Positions 36,382 to 39,555 of a stretch of DNA of 39,555 nt are shown piece by piece. The DNA is from a virus, in the IMG/VR virus record IMGVR_UViG_3300032235_000249, positions 1 through 39,555 of that record, one strand, 5' to 3'. The notes beneath the pieces were generated by a model. It was given only the letters and a program-made list of their open reading frames with translations. It did not search any database and was not told the DNA's origin. The translations under genes were made by a program, and so were the position numbers. How positions within the stretch are numbered: position 1 is the first letter of the stretch; each line of letters opens with the position of its first letter.

Positions 36382-39147
36382 ATGGCCGAACCGCAAGCAA
36401 TGCCTTGGGAAGAATACCAGTCCACACCTACGGGTGGCGGGCAAGGTGTGGTTATCCCTGCCGGTCCTAAAGACGTTGCGGCTGAAAACCGCGCTAACAC
36501 TGGCACGGAAATTAACGTTTCAGAGGAAGCACGCGCGGGCCGAAAAGAGCAATTCGACGTTGCAAAGAACTTGCGCGATGAAGTCCGTAAGGCTCCTGAA
36601 AGCGTAAATTACGAAACGGTAATGCGGCAGTTTGCTTCGGCGCTTGATGCCAAGCCTACGCCAACCGGCGACCAGTTGCTGATTACGGCATACGCCAAGA
36701 TGCTTGATCCGGCTTCGGTCGTTCGTGAAGCTGAATTTAACATTGTGCAGGCCGGTGATAGCATTATCGGGCAAAAGGTTGCGCAACTGCAAAAGACGCT
36801 TGGCGTAGACGATAGCGGCTTGATCCGTCCCGAAGTGCGCAACCGTGTGCTTACGGAAATGCGCAATTTGGTCGATAATTATCGCCAGTCTTATGACCGC
36901 ATTCGCACGGACTATGAAGGCCTTGCTGGAAACTATGGCGTCGATCCAAAGCTTGTTTTGGGTTCGCGCATTGATGATCCGTACAACGCCAAGATTGAAA
37001 AAGCATGGTCGGCCAAAGGCATTGACGCAACCGCAGACCAGCAACTAGCCCTAACCGCTGGCGAGAACTTCTCGACGGAACAGGACAAGGCGCACGCTGA
37101 TGCACTGACGCAAGCGGTGCGTAATGGCGCAAGCCTTGAAGAGTTGGTCGCGATCTCACAAGGTTTTGGCGCTACGCTTTCGCCAGACGATATTGCGTCA
37201 TTCAATCAGGCGATCAATGTCCGCTCACAAGGTGGACCTGTTACATTTAGCCCGCAAAAGAGCGGCACGCGTTCGCCTATCGCGCAAGCGGCTGGTGAAG
37301 CATTGATGACGCCAGCGGGCACGGCTCTAACGGGCGCTGTCAATGCGGCTGGCATTGGCGCGTTGTCACAGTTTGCAGGCGATCAAGTGCAAGGCCTTGA
37401 GGCGCTTAATCCTAAATCGGCATTGCTTGGCGAAGTGGCAGGCTCGATGCTTGGCACTGCGGGGCTTGCTAAGGGCACAAGCGCGGCGTTGGGCGCTGTT
37501 GCACCTGGCATTGCGTCTCGCGTTGCTGGCGGCGGTCTGGCCGGCGCTGTAGGCCGCGAGGTGCTGACAGAAGGCGCTTACGGCGGATTGTATGCAGCCA
37601 ATACCGGCGAGGACATTGCTACCGGCATTGGTCTTGGCGCGGCTGGTTCGCTTGGCGGACAGGCTTTAGCGGCTGGCGCTCGTCGCGTTGCACCTGCCGT
37701 TGGTCGTTTGATGGGCCGTGGCGACGTTCCGCCCGATGGTGGCGTACCTCCTGTGGGGGGTGGCGGCGCACCGGAAGGTATGGCACCACAAGGCGCAATG
37801 CCTGCTGCTGGCGCTCCTGCTCAAACTATGGGCGCAATGGCAGACGAACCTTTCGCGCCTACCACTACGACGTTTCGTGGCGGTGGTGCTGAGGGTACGT
37901 CGCTAACATCGCAGCGCATTAATCAGGCTGAAGGCTTGCCGGTTCCGGTGTCACTGACATCCGGTGCAGCCACTCGCGATGCTGAGCAATTGGCTTTTGA
38001 GAAAGAGAAAATCTTCGGCGCGCTTGGCGGTCCGTTGCGTAAACGTGCTGACGAGAACAACCTTCAGGTTTTGGAAAACTTTGACCGGTTCATCGATCAG
38101 ACCGGCGCTACCGCAACAGAGAACATTGCCGATAGCGGAAACGCTGTCATTAAAGCACTGTCCAACGGCTATCAGGCTGCAAAGAACAAGGTCAACGTCG
38201 CATACAAACGCGCTGAAGCATCTGAAGGCGCGCAAGAACCTGTAGACTATGCCGAACTCAAGGCGTTCATCGACGGGCAGGACGAAGCAACCAAAGAACT
38301 AGCGCCTGTCCTGAAAAGCGTGCAGCAACAGATTGCGAAAAATGATCCCGATGGCACCGGTCAAATCACGGTTGCCACTATGGAAAACATCCGCAAACTG
38401 ATCACGAAGAACGCGCAACAAGGCACGCCATCTTCAGTTTATGGCGGTGAAATGAAGGGTATCATTGACAGCCTGACAGCGGATAAAGGTGGCGAGCTAT
38501 ACAACAAGGCTCGCAAACTTCGCGTTGAACAAGCCCGCAAGTTTGAAAACCGCGCCATCGTTGCGCGCCTTGTTTCCAATGTCAAAAACATGGATGATCC
38601 CAAGGTTGCTGCGGACGAAGTGTTCAAAAAGTCGATTATGAATGAATCGCCGGAGGACATTAAGTTCTTGCGCCAAACGCTGCGCACGTTGGGGCCGGAA
38701 GGTCGCCAAGCATGGAGCGAACTGCAAGGCGCGACGGTTCGTGACATTGCCAGAAAAGCGACTGCTAACTCTCGATTGACCGCTGATAATCAGCCTGTCA
38801 TTTCGGCTGCTGGCCTCGACAAAGCTATTAAATCTTTGGATGAGAATGGCCGCATCGATACCATCTTTAACCCAAAGATGGCGCGGCAATTGCGTGATCT
38901 GCGCGACGTTGTGTTGTATATTAACACGGTTCCTCCGGGAACGTCGATTAACAACAGCGGCACCGCCAGGACGATTGCAGCCATGATGGGTGAAATGGCT
39001 GTAACTGGAGGTGCGACTGCATACCTTACCGGTAGCACGGTCCCTGTTCCTATCGTGACCGGCCTTAAAATGATGATCAAGGCGTCCAAGGACAACGAAA
39101 TCAAAAAGAAAATTGCCCGTTCGCTTCTCCCACCGGAGCAAAACTAA
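36382..39147 (+). CDS. Large DNA-ejection protein, gp16-like
   Basis: The product has 921 residues from the ATG at 36382; the GTG at 36370 has no support. The N-terminal 300 residues are helical and charged. About 305-445 form a long hydrophobic Ala/Gly segment (GSMLGTAGLAKGTSAALGAV and similar), suited to membrane insertion. About 450-520 is a Pro/Gly linker, and the C-terminal 400 residues are helical, ending in a basic helix (LKMMIKASKDNEIKKKIARS). Position and size point to the gp16 role of forming the trans-envelope channel. No lytic transglycosylase motif is evident. The stop overlaps the tailspike start (TAATG). Confidence 0.8.
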   Translation: MAEPQAMPWEEYQSTPTGGGQGVVIPAGPKDVAAENRANTGTEINVSEEARAGRKEQFDVAKNLRDEVRKAPESVNYETVMRQFASALDAKPTPTGDQLLITAYAKMLDPASVVREAEFNIVQAGDSIIGQKVAQLQKTLGVDDSGLIRPEVRNRVLTEMRNLVDNYRQSYDRIRTDYEGLAGNYGVDPKLVLGSRIDDPYNAKIEKAWSAKGIDATADQQLALTAGENFSTEQDKAHADALTQAVRNGASLEELVAISQGFGATLSPDDIASFNQAINVRSQGGPVTFSPQKSGTRSPIAQAAGEALMTPAGTALTGAVNAAGIGALSQFAGDQVQGLEALNPKSALLGEVAGSMLGTAGLAKGTSAALGAVAPGIASRVAGGGLAGAVGREVLTEGAYGGLYAANTGEDIATGIGLGAAGSLGGQALAAGARRVAPAVGRLMGRGDVPPDGGVPPVGGGGAPEGMAPQGAMPAAGAPAQTMGAMADEPFAPTTTTFRGGGAEGTSLTSQRINQAEGLPVPVSLTSGAATRDAEQLAFEKEKIFGALGGPLRKRADENNLQVLENFDRFIDQTGATATENIADSGNAVIKALSNGYQAAKNKVNVAYKRAEASEGAQEPVDYAELKAFIDGQDEATKELAPVLKSVQQQIAKNDPDGTGQITVATMENIRKLITKNAQQGTPSSVYGGEMKGIIDSLTADKGGELYNKARKLRVEQARKFENRAIVARLVSNVKNMDDPKVAADEVFKKSIMNESPEDIKFLRQTLRTLGPEGRQAWSELQGATVRDIARKATANSRLTADNQPVISAAGLDKAIKSLDENGRIDTIFNPKMARQLRDLRDVVLYINTVPPGTSINNSGTARTIAAMMGEMAVTGGATAYLTGSTVPVPIVTGLKMMIKASKDNEIKKKIARSLLPPEQN

Positions 39148-39555
39148 TGCCAGTCGCAGTTAATCCATTCCCGTACTTCCCCGAAGCTGCAACCGGTGGC
39201 TACATCTACATCGGCGCAGCTAATCAGGACGCGCAAGCTAACCCTGTGACGGTCTATCGTGACGCGGCGCTTACGGTGGCATGGGAGCAACCCATTCGCA
39301 CGCTTGATGGCTATCCGGCGTATCAGGGCGCGGCTGAGGGCATATTCCTTGCCAATCCAAGCTATTCAATCAAGGTGCAAGACAGCAACCAGTTGACGCT
39401 GGTTAACGAATTGCTTGCAAGCGATCCGGTGGCGCAAATCTCTGCCGATCTGGCATCGGTGGCATCGGGCAAAGGCTCGGACCTTGTTGCCAATGTGCAA
39501 CGCGTTTGGGATGTGACACGCTACGGCGCTGTCGGTAACGGCACGGCAGACGATA
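39147..39555 (+). CDS. Tailspike protein, N-terminal 136 residues (continues at base 124 of this window)
   Basis: This is the 5' part of the tailspike gene, running off the window end. Residues 1-95 form a P22-type head-binding domain: NPFPYFPEAATGGYIYIGA, PVTVYRDAALTVAWEQPIRT, LDGYPAYQGAAEGIFLANPS, and YSIKVQDSN (compare P22 tailspike: ANGKIYIGKIDTDP, GYPVYNG, MAVYDAYG). The next segment (DLASVASGKGSDLVANV) links to the beta-helix. The ATG overlaps the stop of the ejection gene. The domain fixes the spike trimer to the gp4/gp10/portal tail machine. Confidence 0.92.
   Translation, partial: MPVAVNPFPYFPEAATGGYIYIGAANQDAQANPVTVYRDAALTVAWEQPIRTLDGYPAYQGAAEGIFLANPSYSIKVQDSNQLTLVNELLASDPVAQISADLASVASGKGSDLVANVQRVWDVTRYGAVGNGTADD
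39433..39555. repeat. Terminal overlap, right copy
   Basis: Identical to 1-123; see the left copy. The reading frame of the tailspike runs through it in the same phase on both sides. Confidence 0.95.

Noticed and set aside
1-39555. Reassigned stop codons, suggested by two frames that stay open after TAA (8986 and 7688)
   Set aside because: TAA, TGA and TAG all end well-supported genes here (TAA ends coat and gp4-like, TGA ends terminase large, TAG ends gp10-like and scaffold), so the code is standard.
1-39555. CRISPR array, insertion sequence or transposase
   Set aside because: No regularly spaced direct repeats with spacers and no transposase-like protein were seen; the GGTAAC copies are irregular in spacing and orientation.

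Overview
The window is the essentially complete genome of a P22-like, probably short-tailed, phage. The last 123 bases (39433-39555) are identical to the first 123 (1-123), as in a circular or circularly permuted genome opened at an arbitrary point; the unique length is 39,432 bp. The cut falls inside the tailspike gene, whose two parts (39147-39555 and 1-2480) join in frame into one 921-residue protein. The host cannot be read directly. The moderately high GC content, the GcrA-like small regulator and the general look of the early genes fit an alphaproteobacterial host (inference). I see no integrase and no recognisable CI-type repressor, although there is a P22-Cro-like gene with a divergent control region.

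Layout. (1) 23301-39555 continuing to 6550, plus strand: late genes in nearly the P22 order, namely terminase small and large, P22-type portal, scaffold, P22-type coat, gp4-like tail accessory factor, two small proteins, gp10-like stabiliser, a jelly-roll candidate for the tail needle, three DNA-ejection proteins and the tailspike. Lysis genes follow (two small membrane proteins, SAR endolysin, Rz with nested Rz1), then an SGNH-esterase virion protein. (2) 6804-14302, minus strand: a long operon of at least 26 small, mostly overlapping genes, mostly unknown. Its core is a three-gene cassette, IbrB-like ParB protein / 141-residue partner / IbrA-like PAPS-reductase-family enzyme, which is the best candidate here for an underexplored system. 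(3) 14389-15499, plus strand: a P22-Cro-like regulator and five coupled small genes. (4) 15456-20160, minus strand: a recombination module of Sak4-like ATPase, DUF7173-like protein, DUF669-like SSB, PD-(D/E)XK nuclease, superfamily 2 helicase and VRR-NUC nuclease. (5) 20265-23227, plus strand: a small HTH protein, a Toprim primase / RecA-like helicase, an iteron-like GGTAAC cluster and three small genes.

The genes appear to work together as follows. Two divergent control regions (14303-14388 and 20161-20264) each combine facing promoters with a dyad operator, and each lies beside a small HTH gene, so they probably set early gene order. The primase-helicase and the recombination module replicate and recombine the DNA. 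The TerS/TerL pair packages it into a P22-type capsid. The tailspike and the SGNH protein probably process host surface polysaccharide. The holin-like, SAR endolysin and spanin genes then release progeny. All functional calls rest on motifs, gene order and recalled family features; no database search was run.
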